A stretch of DNA of 64,000 bases from Ophiocordyceps camponoti-saundersi (nom. inval.). Its lineage: Eukaryota; Ascomycota; Sordariomycetes; Hypocreales; Ophiocordycipitaceae. The translations under genes and the position numbers were made by a program. The notes beneath the pieces are model-generated. The model saw only the letters and a list, made by a program, of their open reading frames with translations. It did no database searches and was not told where the DNA came from. Every line of letters begins with the position of its first letter. Position 1 is the stretch's first letter. The stretch is taken from NCBI GenBank assembly GCA_003339415.1, contig PDHQ01000007.1:62001-126000 (forward strand). The letters are read 5' to 3'. Shown piece after piece: positions 10,865 to 21,653 of the stretch.

Positions 10865-11835
10865 AATCTGCAGAGCGAACTCACGTAGGAGTCGGCTGTC
10901 GGGGAGGGGGGAGGGGGGCGTGCGTGAATTGATTATCGTCGCGGTCTTGGGGGCATGACGCCGCCTGTTGGGGGTGCGCGCCGGAGACCGGCGACGAGAA
11001 GCCCGTGACGAATCACGGTCTCATGCGTCCGGAGCAGCCGCAGTGCAGTCGAGCTACGGCGTGAGATCGTAGCCGCCGCGAGCGGGAGAGAAGAAGAGGG
11101 ATTGTGAAGGAGGACGACAAAATCGACAGGACGGTGGTCCTTGAGTGGAGGGACGACAGCGGTGTTTGAAGGAAAAAAGAGACGAGAAGAGGATACGAGA
11201 TGCGTCGAAAGGTCGATTGTCGAAGGCTGAAGGGGCGAAGCCGGCGTGGCGACGGAGCGTGAGCAGGTCGAAAAAGTCTTCGCCGTGGGAATCGAGGATG
11301 AGACGAGAGGCGATCTCGAGAACAGCGCGCTGACGGAGTAGGGCACGAGAGAGAAGAGGACTGAAAGAAGAAGAGCAAGAAGAAAAAAATCTACTTGTTC
11401 AGCGTCAGGAGAGGAAGGTCAAGGCGGATCAAGGCGAGAAGAAGGGCTGACAAGAAGATGATCGTGGGACTGACCGAGGAGGAATGGCGAAGGAGGGAGA
11501 TGGGGAAGAGCGACAGAAGCAGTGCAGGTTCGCAACGGGTGCGGTACATCGATACCTGGATACCCGGATACCTGAACACAGATGGGAGGTACCGGGGACT
11601 GAGGTAACGGCGGGGACGTTTTTCGGCGACAGTTCCGCGGCGACCGGGTTGCTCGAGTACAGAGTACGGAGTACCTGTCCAGGCGGTAGTAGTCGTCTCA
11701 GGCCCTCAGCGCAGCGAGAATCGGCCAGCGGGGATTGGCGCTAAGCCAAAGGGCGAATTAGGCGGTGGCATCAGGATCCCTTAGCCCGGTCGGTGGATGC
11801 CTGAGGCACCAACGCCGGCCCGCGTCCACCCGCTT
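10865..11835. other. promoter and leader region upstream of SET3
   Basis: On the minus strand 10940-11380 is very pyrimidine-rich, typical of a long fungal 5' leader. A GTACGGAGTAC-type motif lies at about 11662-11673. The long open frames here look like composition effects. No gene is supported. Confidence 0.5.
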
Positions 11836-11840
11836 GCCAT

Positions 11841-11874
<34 letters not shown>

Positions 11875-12060
11875 GAGCGGAGGTGGCGCGGTGTGGCAGA
11901 CTCGAGGGGGCGCGAACGAGCNNNNNNNNNNTTTCGTTTTTCTCCTTTCTTTTCTGCGCCTTTTTTTTTTTTTTTTCTTTGGGGGGGGGGGGGGGGGGGG
12001 GGGAAGGGGAGGGGGGCGAAGCGGAGGTGGCGCGTTGTGGCAGACTCGAGAGGGAGCGAA
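11836..12060. other. assembly gap (10 N) between two near-identical homopolymer-flanked ends
   Basis: A G-run of more than 30 at about 11840-11872 is followed by GCGGAGGTGGCGCG and about 30 further bases up to the ten Ns at 11922-11931. After the gap come a T-run, a second long G-run at about 11981-12003, and the same GCGGAGGTGGCGCG-containing block at about 12020-12065 with only a few mismatches. The repeat on both sides suggests that one genomic copy was placed on both contig ends. Real tandem duplication is the alternative. Confidence 0.75.
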
Positions 12061-14517
12061 AGAGCGCAGTCGGCTTCCACGAGGGAGGTTGGTATAGGTG
12101 AGCAGAGCGTTGAAAGACGAGCCAGCAGGTGGTGGGTGATTCCGCGGCCTGCCTTTTAGATAAATCTGAGAAACGGCATATGAAGGGAGAGAGAAAAAAA
12201 AGGCCATACGCGGACTCGCCATCACAGGCCAGAGCAACCATGAGGCAGGGGCATGTCGAATCGGTTGTCGAAGCCAGCGGTTGGCCGCGAGGATGTGAGT
12301 TGGGTCGACGAGGCCCGGAACCGACGAGGCGGGAGTTGGATAGGAGGGGGGCACTTTTTTTTTTCTTGAATGCTGATTGTCCTCTCGGCACGGATACGTC
12401 TGAGCACCCCATACTTGCACTTCCCAACACGCCATCAAGCAGGCGAGAAGGCCGGAGGCGAGTTTAACACGAATAATCCGTAGTCCGTCATCCATCGCTG
12501 CCTAGGAAGGTTCGTAGACCTTGTTGGCGCTGCAAGTGCCCGAAATGTATCCATCCCAGCCATCCATCCCAATTACTTTGCTACTGTGAGCGAGCACAAG
12601 ATTGAAGAGCACACACAACACTTCGCACGGTGCTTGAACGACTTTGTGTACGGCTGCGTCTGACGCCATGTGTTTTTTTTTCTTCCTTCTCGCCAACGCG
12701 TTGTTGTCGTTTTGTGCTGCAAATCAATGGATTCAGGGAGGGTGAAAAAGAAAGTTGCATTAGGCCGTGTCAGATGGAATACGTAATCCGCATTTGAGGA
12801 AGAAGAAATAGGGTCCAAGAAACAGAGCATTCTGAGAGAGAGAGAAAAAATTGCAGAAAAATAAACAAAAAGGAAACATGAAAGATTGCGTTCGAGATTG
12901 CACGGCAGCCGGCCTCCACGAGCGAACACGACGGCAATCATCACTATCAGTGACCACCTTCGATTTTCTTTTGACTTTGGCTCGAGCAAGGATTGAGCGA
13001 GCTGGATGCCTGAGGCCCTTGTCGCAGGCGTGAAGCGCCCGGTCCCCGCAGCTGACCCAGCCATTTTTCACTGGAAGATGGACGCCGGGCGTGCTTGTGC
13101 ATACAGATCCGTACATGGTGTGTACTGATACTGCGTCGTGGGAAACCATTGGGTTGCACGGCGAGGACATGATGGGTGTGTATCCGTAAGCCTAGTCGAA
13201 TTGTACTCCGTACATACACACATGGATGTTGTGCGTTGTGATGAATCTCCTCGTATGGATGTACGAGCTCGGAACTGGCGGCTTGATTACCTGGGTAAAG
13301 GTAAAGAGGGTTTCAGCGCGCTCTAGCCACGTGACGAGCCTGCACATAAATTCCTACTAGATGGCAGCAAGCGTGGCTAAACGGAGCTACGATGAAAACG
13401 GGTGCCTTGTATAGCAGGAGCAAAACATTCTCACAACGGTCGAGGATCGTCTGCCACACTCCCCAGAAATGAAATGGACCGCTATGGGTCACTCGTCACA
13501 TCGTTTGAAACGGGCAACGCGGCAAACCTCGCTCCCTAAGCGCCCGTAACCACATTCTTCACGGCGCGACTCGAGGCCGCGCTCGCAATGAAAGCGTAGA
13601 GAGGGGAAGCAAAAATTACGCCCCCGATGGCCCCGAAGGACAATCGAGTGAAGGATGACTCCGCGCTGTGCAATGCAGGCCCCCTACACTAGTACTCTGG
13701 TTTGATGATCTCAAAGTACTGGAACAAGGTAAGTATGAAGAAGAGAAAAGGAGAAGAAGAGAAAAGGAGAAGAAGAGGAAGAATTCATGCGGCGGGAGCA
13801 AGTATTTATAGTCGGGCGCCGCGAGTGGCCCGTGCGTTTTTTCTGCCTGAGGGGGAAATTGCGATACGAGGTCAGCTCGGCCGCCACGCACTGTACGGCA
13901 CAGCGACTCACCCATGGCCCACTCTCAGACACGGGCGTATCCCGCAGGTGTCTCAATCTCAACACTGTGTCGTGTGACTCATTCGTATCTGCCAGGTTCC
14001 TCCCCCGCCCAGCCCCGATCTCGCAGGGCCGAGCCTTTTTGATCCAGCCTCCTCCCATCTCGCCCGCTGCGCCACATGTTCTGTTTTGAAACCGGCAGTC
14101 AAAAACTCTGGCAGAGCCTCAGAAAAGGCTTAGTCTGGAGACGCTTCCTGGTGACGGTCTTGGATGAAGAGCGACGCACCAGACCAGGCTTGGGTTGGGA
14201 CAGAGCCTAGATGACGGATACCCGTCTCGGCGTCAGACTTCGGCCAACGGGGTAAGTACCGGCTGCCTGTGGTGTTCCGGTGCCACAGTGGCGTTTGCCT
14301 CCCGGCCAGAGAGCAAGAGGTCCCATGACGCAGCCATCCATGTCACGCCCTTTATTACGGACGGCGCTTACCGTCACCAACGAACACTTCATCCATCCCT
14401 TGCTCCCACATAAGCGTAGGTACGCTTGACGAAGTCGACTGGTCTATCTTCGCACGAGCGACTTCTTCTCTTCTCTTTTCATCCCTTTCTACTCCGTCAA
14501 GCCCGTGTCTCTCCACG
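12061..14517. other. gene-free stretch, 2.4 kb
   Basis: No conserved protein could be read on either strand. Features seen: T-runs near 12355-12363 and 12669-12677, a TGTACTCCGTACA motif at about 13202-13215, and an A/G-rich stretch at about 13738-13785. The last few hundred bases are the promoter and pyrimidine-rich leader of the NPC2 gene. I found no convincing tRNA. Confidence 0.45.
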
Positions 14518-15127
14518 ATGCGATTCTCCACTGCCGTCGCGCTTCTGTCCGCCTGCCTGGCGCCGGCGGTGGCTGTCAACGATGATCACGAAGTCCCCGG
14601 AGGCTCCCCTCTGCGGTTTTGCGACGGTCCTGTCGTCAAGGACTTCGTGGACATCAAGAGCGTCGAGCTCGATCCGAAATTCCCAGAAGCGTACGCTTCC
14701 TAGATTCAGTCCACTGCTATGCAGCTCGTTGACTTTTGAGAAGCGGCAACAACCTGACAATCAAGGCCCGCGGAACCGTGCACAAGGACATCGTCGATGG
14801 CGCCTATGTTCGCATCAACGTGAAGTGGGGCCTCATCACTCTCCTCAATTCGAAGCAGGACCTCTGCGAACAAACTAGCCATATCGATCTCAAGTGTCCT
14901 ATCAAGGCTGGCGACATGTCGCTTGAGAAGACGGTCCAACTGCCAGGAGCAATTCCTGATGTACGCAGCACGCCTCTGTCATTATCATGGGCTGAAAGCT
15001 GATTTGCTGGCAGGGTACATATCATGTCATGGCCGACGTATACTCCCAAGACGACGAGCACGTCACATGTCTGACGGCCAGCATGACCTTCAACGGACAA
15101 GGTCTGTTCGGCAACATCGAGCTCTAG
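14518..15127 (+). CDS. NPC2: phosphatidylglycerol/phosphatidylinositol transfer protein, NPC2/ML domain
   Basis: Three exons, 14518-14690, 14744-14960 and 15014-15127, give 167 aa. A signal peptide (about 1-19, hydrophobic core ALLSACLAPAVAV) precedes an ML (MD-2-related lipid recognition) domain that fills the rest. Conserved cysteines are visible at FCDG, DLCEQ, LKCPI and VTCLT, consistent with the disulfides of the family. Fungal NPC2 proteins move sterols and phospholipids out of the vacuolar lumen. Intron 1 ends in GAGAAG, two in-frame acceptors three bases apart, giving PEASGNN or PEAGNN; the second matches family usage better. Intron 2 is GTACGC to GGCAG. It converges with the V-ATPase subunit F gene, about 430 bp between stops. 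Confidence 0.92.
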
Positions 15128-15557
15128 GGGAGTCTTTTTGTTGGGAACATGCTTTGAAGGATTTTGAACGTGCCAGTCTAGTATGGCGTCCTGGGGCATC
15201 AACGTAATTCGCTCGTGGAGTCGGATTCCACTCGTTTGGGCTAGAATTACACACCGGATAGCGATCTACATACAATTCTGCCACTCACACAGCTCTTTTC
15301 TCCCGGGACAGTGCTTTTCAGTGTCGCTTGATCGAGGCCTGACTCCTGTCAGTCAGCCCGTCTGTATACTGAGCATCCACGCCAGCGGGAGTTTCTCTGC
15401 ATTCAGCGTACGTGGCTAGGCATGTTTTCTTTATACCTACTGAGGCATGACACGACTACCGGCGAATTTATCGCGGCTCGAACGAATCTTTCAAGTTCCA
15501 TACCAAAAAAAAACAACTCCTTGACACCGTCGTGGCTAGATGATATATGTTGAATGA
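15128..15557. other. 3' intergenic between NPC2 and VMA7
   Basis: Shared 3' sequence of two convergent genes. It includes an A-run near 15505-15513. No coding feature is seen. Confidence 0.5.
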
Positions 15558-16097
15558 TTATTCGCCAAATAGACGGCGTACGCGTCGCAAGACACTGTCC
15601 TTTTCGGGGTCGTATGGATGATCTTTGCTGGGAATCTCCAGAACTGTAGGAAACGCAGCAGTGTAGGCATCGATGCGATGGCGTATTTTGTCGGCGATCT
15701 AGATGATGGTTAAACGTGTGCAGGAGATAGAAGAAACGGCCGACGGACGTGTTGATTGATGAGGACGATGCCTATGTCTTTCCTCTCCTGCGTGAAGCGA
15801 TCAAAGGTCGCTTCGATGGCAGCCGTGTCCGTCTTATTATCGACGACGAGGAAGTTCCTCTGCGCGTCTGCACCGGCGGTGACGTGCTGCACATCGTCGT
15901 CAGCGCCACAGTCCTCGGGCCGGGGTCGGCGCACGACCTACGCCGATACCAGCGAGGAGGAGGCCCGTCACCGAGTCCTATGGGGAGGAGGGCATTGGGA
16001 CGTCAGTGTCATTCGCTCTGGGAGGACGTCGAATGCCCACCTCGTCGCCGATGACGGCCAGAAACTCGCGATCCTTGAAGTCTGCATGCGAGGCCAT
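15558..16097 (-). CDS. VMA7: V-type proton ATPase subunit F
   Basis: Four exons in coding order: 16097-16041, 15977-15942, 15886-15749 and 15698-15558, giving 123 aa (yeast Vma7 is 118). Joined, they read [12 protein letters not shown], then [16 protein letters not shown], then the central NFLVVDNKT and [12 protein letters not shown] segments, and end RRVRRLFGE. All three junctions keep phase 0 and reproduce the family without gaps. Subunit F sits on the central stalk of the V1 sector and couples ATP hydrolysis to rotation, acidifying the vacuole. Intron 3 has a weak GTCCGT donor; introns are 50-63 nt. No single frame holds more than about 60 aa of it, so automatic annotation could easily miss it. 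It diverges from NUR1. Confidence 0.93.
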
Positions 16098-16535
16098 ATC
16101 TTTGTTCTTCTTTTGCGCCTCTCACTCAGTCCTTGGTTGGGCCGCCGTCCGTTTGCTTCGCGGCTGCTGTTCGTTGGTTTAATGTTGGCCGCGACGGGAG
16201 GTCTGGGCCGTCGGGCAGCCCAAAATGGACCGGTCGATATGCGCTTAAGTAAGCAGCGACCATGTAGCGTGCTTCATCTAGCGTGCTCCATCTAGCGTGC
16301 TCCCTTGCAGAGAGCTACGAAGCAGGTCTCCTGAAGCTTCTTCTCACACAAGCCACGAGCCATACACGGTCATCTTTCTTTTTTCACCTCTTTTCTATCT
16401 TGGGTTCTCGGAGTTTCCTTTGTTTATTGCAAGTCTCTTTCTTCTTTCATCACACGTCACCTCAAGAACTGCGCGTCGCTGACCGCAGGCGTTCCCTCTC
16501 AAAATCACCGCCAATCATCAACAACAAAGGTCAAG
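16098..16535. other. bidirectional promoter, VMA7 and NUR1
   Basis: A 438-bp region between two divergent start codons. It includes a short CTAGCGTGCT(T/C) direct repeat near 16275-16305 and a pyrimidine-rich tract at about 16370-16470 leading into NUR1. Confidence 0.5.
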
Positions 16536-17974
16536 ATGCCACGACTCGTACGTCGAAAGCCGCTGAGGGAACGCGTTGCCGCGATGCTTAACCCCATGGA
16601 CCTTCTCCTCTGGCTATCCGAAGAGATCGAGACCAGAGACTGGGACTCGCAGCTTGTGGGCACGCAGCTCGGCCTGAGCCTCAACTTCTCCTTGCTGCTG
16701 GCTCGCGCCAACTCGGCTTTGACCACGCCCATATTCAATGACGACTTGTTCGGCGACAAGGGCGGCTCACGTTGGCTGTATTTCATGGTGTGTATAATAC
16801 CATCTCGTCGACGCGGACGATCGTTCTCTGACCCGTCTGCCTTCTTTTGTTGTAGGTCTGGCCTCTGGTATGGGCTCTAGCGGCCCTCTCCCTTACCAAC
16901 GCCATATATGCCTTCTACCGCACCAGAAAGTACCGGCTCTTCCAAGCGAGTGTCGACACGCAGCCTGCCACTCCATCGGCGCGTCGCGTCAAGGTTCATT
17001 CATCTCCCGCATCGTCCTCGCCGCTCCGATTCCTGGCCGACATGGTAACGCCCCAATCGGCAGAGTCGCGAGCGCATCCGGACAAGGACAGAGACGTGTG
17101 GGAGCTCGCCGTTTGGGATCCTTTACCCCTGTCTATGCGACTCTTGTGCTTCTTCAGTCCAGGCCACGTTCTCGTATACTGGCTCTTCCTCCCGCTGGCC
17201 CCCCTCGACCCTAGACCGAGTATGACAGTCTTCAACAGCTTGGTGATGCAAGTCGTGCTTTCGGTGCAGATGCTGTTGCTCTGCGCGCGCTTCTCGCAGC
17301 AAGCCAAGGACAATAACATTATCCAGAAGGAAGTCATGCGCGAATATGATGCCAAGTTTGTTCACCCACGGCTGTATCCGGTCGTCCGCGACGTAGGAAC
17401 CCAGGCATCCGAGGATGAAGCAGTCGAGACACCAGGATTGGTACAGCTCGGCACGCCGACGACGCTCCTCCGACGCGGCTTCAAGACTCACGGCAACCCG
17501 CACGTCGACTCGCCAGACTCCCCGTCTTTCAGTGGCTACTTGAAGCCGCCGATGTTCACGCCTCCCCCAGCCAGCAGGCGAGCCGAGGTACCGCCATCTT
17601 CTGTCGGCCTACGTGGCCCGGCTGTCCGCAATTCTCTGCCGTCAGCTTCTTCACCGGCGGCACAAACCGAGGCTGGCCCTCTTCCGGGAGGCGGCTTCAA
17701 CTTTGGGGGAATGTTTGGCGTCTATACACACAGCAAGTCACCTTTAAAGAAGACCATTAGCCAAAGCGACTTGGTCAGTCAGCCCCTACCGAAAAACTCG
17801 AGAGAAATGGCAGCATACGAGCAGCTCGGACGAGGACGGCCTCGCAGCCCGACGAAACAATCAAACTCCCGGAACGCCCTCACTGCCAGTGGGCAGGCGA
17901 CGTCGCAGTCGTTGTCAAACACGGGCAGGCATAGGCCACAGTATGAGAGATACCCGTCAGTGTCACATTGGTAG
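16536..17974 (+). CDS. NUR1: nuclear rim protein 1 (DUF2418 / Mug154 family)
   Basis: Two exons, 16536-16787 and 16856-17974, give 456 aa. The N-terminus RRKPLRERVAAMLNPMDLLL and the WLSEEIETRDWDS segment are the family signature. Hydrophobic helices lie at about 83-105, spanning the exon junction FM/VWPLVWALAALS, and then near 170-190 and 200-225. The C-terminal half is Ser/Pro-rich and probably disordered. In yeast, Nur1 with Heh1/Src1 tethers rDNA and silent chromatin to the inner nuclear membrane (family knowledge). The intron (GTGTGT to TGTAG, 68 nt) restores the first membrane helix. The start ATG follows a pyrimidine-rich leader and matches the conserved N-terminus. Confidence 0.85.
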
Positions 17975-18395
17975 GATCGGACTGGCGGCTTTGTCTTTCC
18001 ATTTTCGTCTTGCATTTCCCCCTTTCTCTTTTGGTCTGTCTGACTCGAGGAAGAGTCGTTGTCTCTTGCCGACGTTGCATTGTCTCGGCGTTTTGGTCTT
18101 GGTGTATATACATTCTAGGGATGGGCGTCTCGATGCTCGTGGTCAGGGAGCCAGTTGAGGGAGGGTAGGTATAATCCGAGCAGTTGAACCTGCTGATCAG
18201 GATGATACTAGTCGCATCGGCAGGAGTCACAGTGTCTTCCAGGCGTGCCGGCGCTCCTGACGGCTCTGACGTCTTCTCATCCTCTTATTATTGCAGTCAA
18301 CTCCATTCTTAGGCTTGCGCCGAGTACTGCTCACCTGTCTTGCACTGGCGTAGGCAACAAGCCGGAAGGCCACCTCTGCTGTGACCGAGGCTAGA
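17975..18395. other. intergenic between NUR1 and the next plus-strand gene
   Basis: T-rich 3' flank of NUR1 followed by promoter sequence. No gene is seen. Confidence 0.45.
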
Positions 18396-20778
18396 ATGAC
18401 TCACTTCTTGTCGCCGGCCGTGTCCATCCCGCTGCCATTGAACGCGTCTGAAGGGCATTCATCGCAACCGCAGGCGCGACGAGGACAGAGGCAGCCGTCG
18501 TCCCGGCAGGCAGCGTCGTGGAGCGGCCGAGTGCGAAGCATCTTTCCTAGTCACCGGCCGGAGCGTGGAGGAACACTCAGAAAGCAGGGCTACTGGGAAG
18601 TCTAGGAGGCGAAACATCCCGATCATAAGATCCGCCGGCACATCACGAGCAGTTGTCGTCGGTCTAGCGAAGGCCACGGTTCCGATCAGATCCTTCGGTG
18701 GAACACGGCTCGGGATCTCCCCAAGAGCCAGCCCGAGACGTCGCGGCCCCAAGTTGCTGGAGGTCCGTCATCGCGGCATCAGGCGGCATTCCGCAAGGAA
18801 AGCCATCGAACGCCGCGACCGAAGCAGGCGGTGGAAAAACATCTCGTGCGAACGATGGAAGAGAAGAAGGAGGCTCGGCGGCAAAGGCGAACACTCAAGG
18901 AGAGCGGTGATTATCTGGGCGTTCAAGGCATCAATCCCGCCACGGGCCAGCTCGACATCATGACGCCGACGGACAGTGACGGGAGCAGCGAAAAGCAGCA
19001 GAAGCTCAACATCTTGCAAGCCGCTCTTCGCGACGCGCGCCAGTCGTACCGTAACGTCAAGGCCCAGAGCGAGCGGGAGGCGAGGCGGATACTAGACAGC
19101 GAGGCGCGGAAGCTGCGGCGGTTGGAAAAGGAGAAGCAGAAGCTTCAGAACCTCAGTCAGCGCGTCCGCTGGCAGAGGCAGACGAAGCAGTGGTCTTCGG
19201 CTCAGGAGCCGGAGCTGAGTCCCATCGTAGGATCGAGACATGGAAGCAGCACACGTGAGTTTTCCCTTATCACAGGAGCTGCTGTTATCTTTCTGCTTCC
19301 CCCCCTTCCCCCCCTCTCCTTCTTCCGTCTGACTAACCTCAGCAACAGGACCAGGAAGGCCGTCGAAGCATCAACATCCAGGTGTTATGGAGCCTTTTCC
19401 AGTCGACCTGACGGCTCAGGGGCAGCGGCCTCGCGAGGATGAGACTCCTGATTCAACGAGAACCGTGGTCCGTACGCCTCAGCGGCAAAGTCTGGTGACG
19501 CCATCGGCATGGGAGCTCTTCGCTAATGGCATAACTTTCGACAATCCCGATCCCGCGGTCGGGTCTTTTTTAGGCAGCGGAGCCGAGCCGGGAGAAGTCG
19601 ACACGAGCGAGATGATGACCTCAAGCGGCATCCCGGGGCCTCGGCAGCGAGACGAGGGGATAGAGACGTGCACGCCAAGGGAAGACCCATCAGTCAGGCC
19701 GGCGTCGCGGAGCACGCTGCGCAAACTGATAGCACCGCTCGAAAACCTGAAGTCGGCCAAGAAAAACGAGGCGCAGCTGTCAGCCGACGTCGTGCAGCCT
19801 CAGAACCGCGAATGCCAGCAACGAGGACCAACGGTCGAAACCGAGGCGCCAGCTGTCGAACAGCCCGTGGGCCAGACGGCGCGGCAGCTGCTCCCTCTCA
19901 GCAGCGCGCAGCTGGTGCCGCAGAACATCATGGACGACGAGTGGATGGAGCGAGCCTTGAAAGACCTCGCAGACACGGGAGATCGGTTCACAAAAGAGCC
20001 TGCCTTCACACACATCACCACCACTATTGGCTTCGACCGTGTGACATCGAAGTTGAGCCAAGCCGAAGGCGTCGAGGAGGCGAGTTATCAACAGAGCAGG
20101 ATCATATACAACCTATCCGAGTCGAGTCTCTTGGACGACGATTCCGCCTCGAGCACTGCGATGAAGACGACACAGAATACCTCGCCGAGCTCAACTCCAG
20201 CGCCGTCAGGCGAAGTAACAGGTACTACGTCGGCGGTTATGAAGCAAGCGCACAGCATGTCACTCAAGTCAACGTCTTCACGGCAGATGATGCAGCAGAT
20301 GATGGACAGCGACGACCACGACTGCGGCGATGGTCGAGACGGGTCGCTCGAAGCAAGTCAGCAGAAGATGATGCATCAAATTGGTTCGTCAGAGGCGGGA
20401 CTAGCCAGCACGAGGGAACAACAGCCGGGCGCAGCAAACCAGACAACGAAAGAAGCTCACGCTCAGCAGGCAAACGACGAGACGAGCGCACTGGACATGG
20501 AGCTGCGCCTCCTCACAGCGCAGATGCCGGGGGCCTTTCCTGTCGAGACAAAGGGCGGCAGAAAGTTGGAGTACGGTAAGGCACGAGCATGGTTGAAGAC
20601 GATGCTCCGAGGGGCGATGTTGGTACCGCGGCTCTACTTGACGACCGTCATGCCCGTGATAGACTGGCGATCCGACTACTGGGCTCGAGTAGAGCGCAAC
20701 GAGATGACACTTCTTGACGGAGTCGCGCTGGTTCTGGCGATTCCCACGGCTCTGATTGGGATAGTCGCGCTCACGTAG
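18396..20778 (+). CDS. unknown conserved fungal protein: basic coiled coil, C-terminal membrane anchor
   Basis: Function not recognised. The securely coding part starts by 18855 (an in-frame ATG) and runs to 19254. An intron (GTGAGT, branch CTAAC, acceptor at 19348 or 19342) follows, then an exon to 20778. The first coding exon carries a charged heptad-like stretch (EEKKEARRQRR, later SEREARRILDSEARKLRRLE) and a conserved-looking YLGVQGINPATG and IMTPTDS. The long middle is Ser/Thr/Gln-rich and disordered. The last 75 residues are ordered, with one membrane helix (VALVLAIPTALIGIVAL). The N-terminus is unsettled: an ATG at 18396 opens the same frame, but a TAG at 18603-18605 interrupts it. An in-frame 75-nt intron from 18531 (GTGCGA) to 18605 (TCTAG) would remove the stop but has no clear branch site. 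The product may be a nuclear-envelope or ER tail-anchored protein (inference only). Confidence 0.55.
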
Positions 20779-21653
20779 AGCGTGCGGCTGGCGACTATCG
20801 CGTGGGAGCTGTTTGGTTGCGTCATGGAGCAGTCGGAGGTGATGAGCTGTGTTTGGGAGACCGAAGACGAGTGGATGACAGACATTTGACTCGCCCACCT
20901 CCAGAGGAAAAGGGGAAAGGGGAAAGGGGGAACGAGGGGAACAAAACAAAAGCATTGCTATCCGTAGATGATAAAACAGCTTTAATTTAGACTTATTCAC
21001 GACATGGCTTCAATGAAGCTGGGATGATGGCGTGCCGATACCGGACTGTAGCGACTCGAGTCCGAGTCCGTATCGGACGGTAGGCGTTGTCCCCCCTCCC
21101 CCCCACCTCCCCGCTACAGGGCGGGGATGAAGGGCGGGGCGCACAGGGCCAGCCAATGCCGAGGCGAGGCTTAGCAATGGACCCGACATCGGCCATGGCT
21201 TCGTGTGTGGCTTTTGGATCATAGGGGTCCTTCCTACTGTCGCACTTGGCAGGCGAAGGGCTTGCAGCGGCGAAGCCTTGTAGGCCGTTGCACAGCATAG
21301 GTACCCTGGCGATTCCGGCTCCGCCCTCGGGGCCCGGAGACCCGCTCGCTACTTGGGCACGTCTCCGATTATCGGAAGAGCCCGTCGCCCGCCCGCCTCC
21401 TCCGCCTCGAGGAGCCCACTTCGTGCCGCATTGGCCGTCGCCGCCGCTCTTCAAGCGTCCTCGTATTTTTTTTCCCTCTCTCTCCCTCTCTCTCTCTTAC
21501 ATCTGCTTCTCCCTCTCTTCTCATCTGTCTGACCTTCCTGTTACTGCGTCATTTTCTTTGGCGGGGGAAGCAGAAGCAAGGGTTGCCTTGATCAAGTGCG
21601 CCGTTTTCTTTGACTGCTATACCCATCGACCTTTTCCTTCCTCAAAGATCGTC
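20779..21653. other. intergenic, promoter of the isopropylmalate isomerase gene
   Basis: The 3' flank of the preceding gene, then a GC-rich promoter with poly-C near 21090-21110, and a pyrimidine-rich leader at about 21460-21530. A Leu3-like element is listed separately. Confidence 0.45.
21035..21044. promoter_or_regulatory. possible Leu3-type CCG-N4-CGG element
   Basis: CCGATACCGG is an everted CCG/CGG with 4-bp spacing, the spacing bound by the yeast zinc-cluster regulator Leu3 (preferred core CCGGNNCCGG). It lies about 610 bp upstream of the LEU1 start, where control by alpha-isopropylmalate would make sense. The inner bases match poorly, and one such site can occur by chance. Confidence 0.25.

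Noticed and set aside
11758..12495. Long open frames spanning the N gap
   Set aside because: They consist of poly-Pro or poly-Gly from homopolymers and run through Ns, so they are artefacts.
12573..13064. Minus-strand frame of 163 codons
   Set aside because: No conserved features, overlapping frames of equal quality, and no plausible promoter context.
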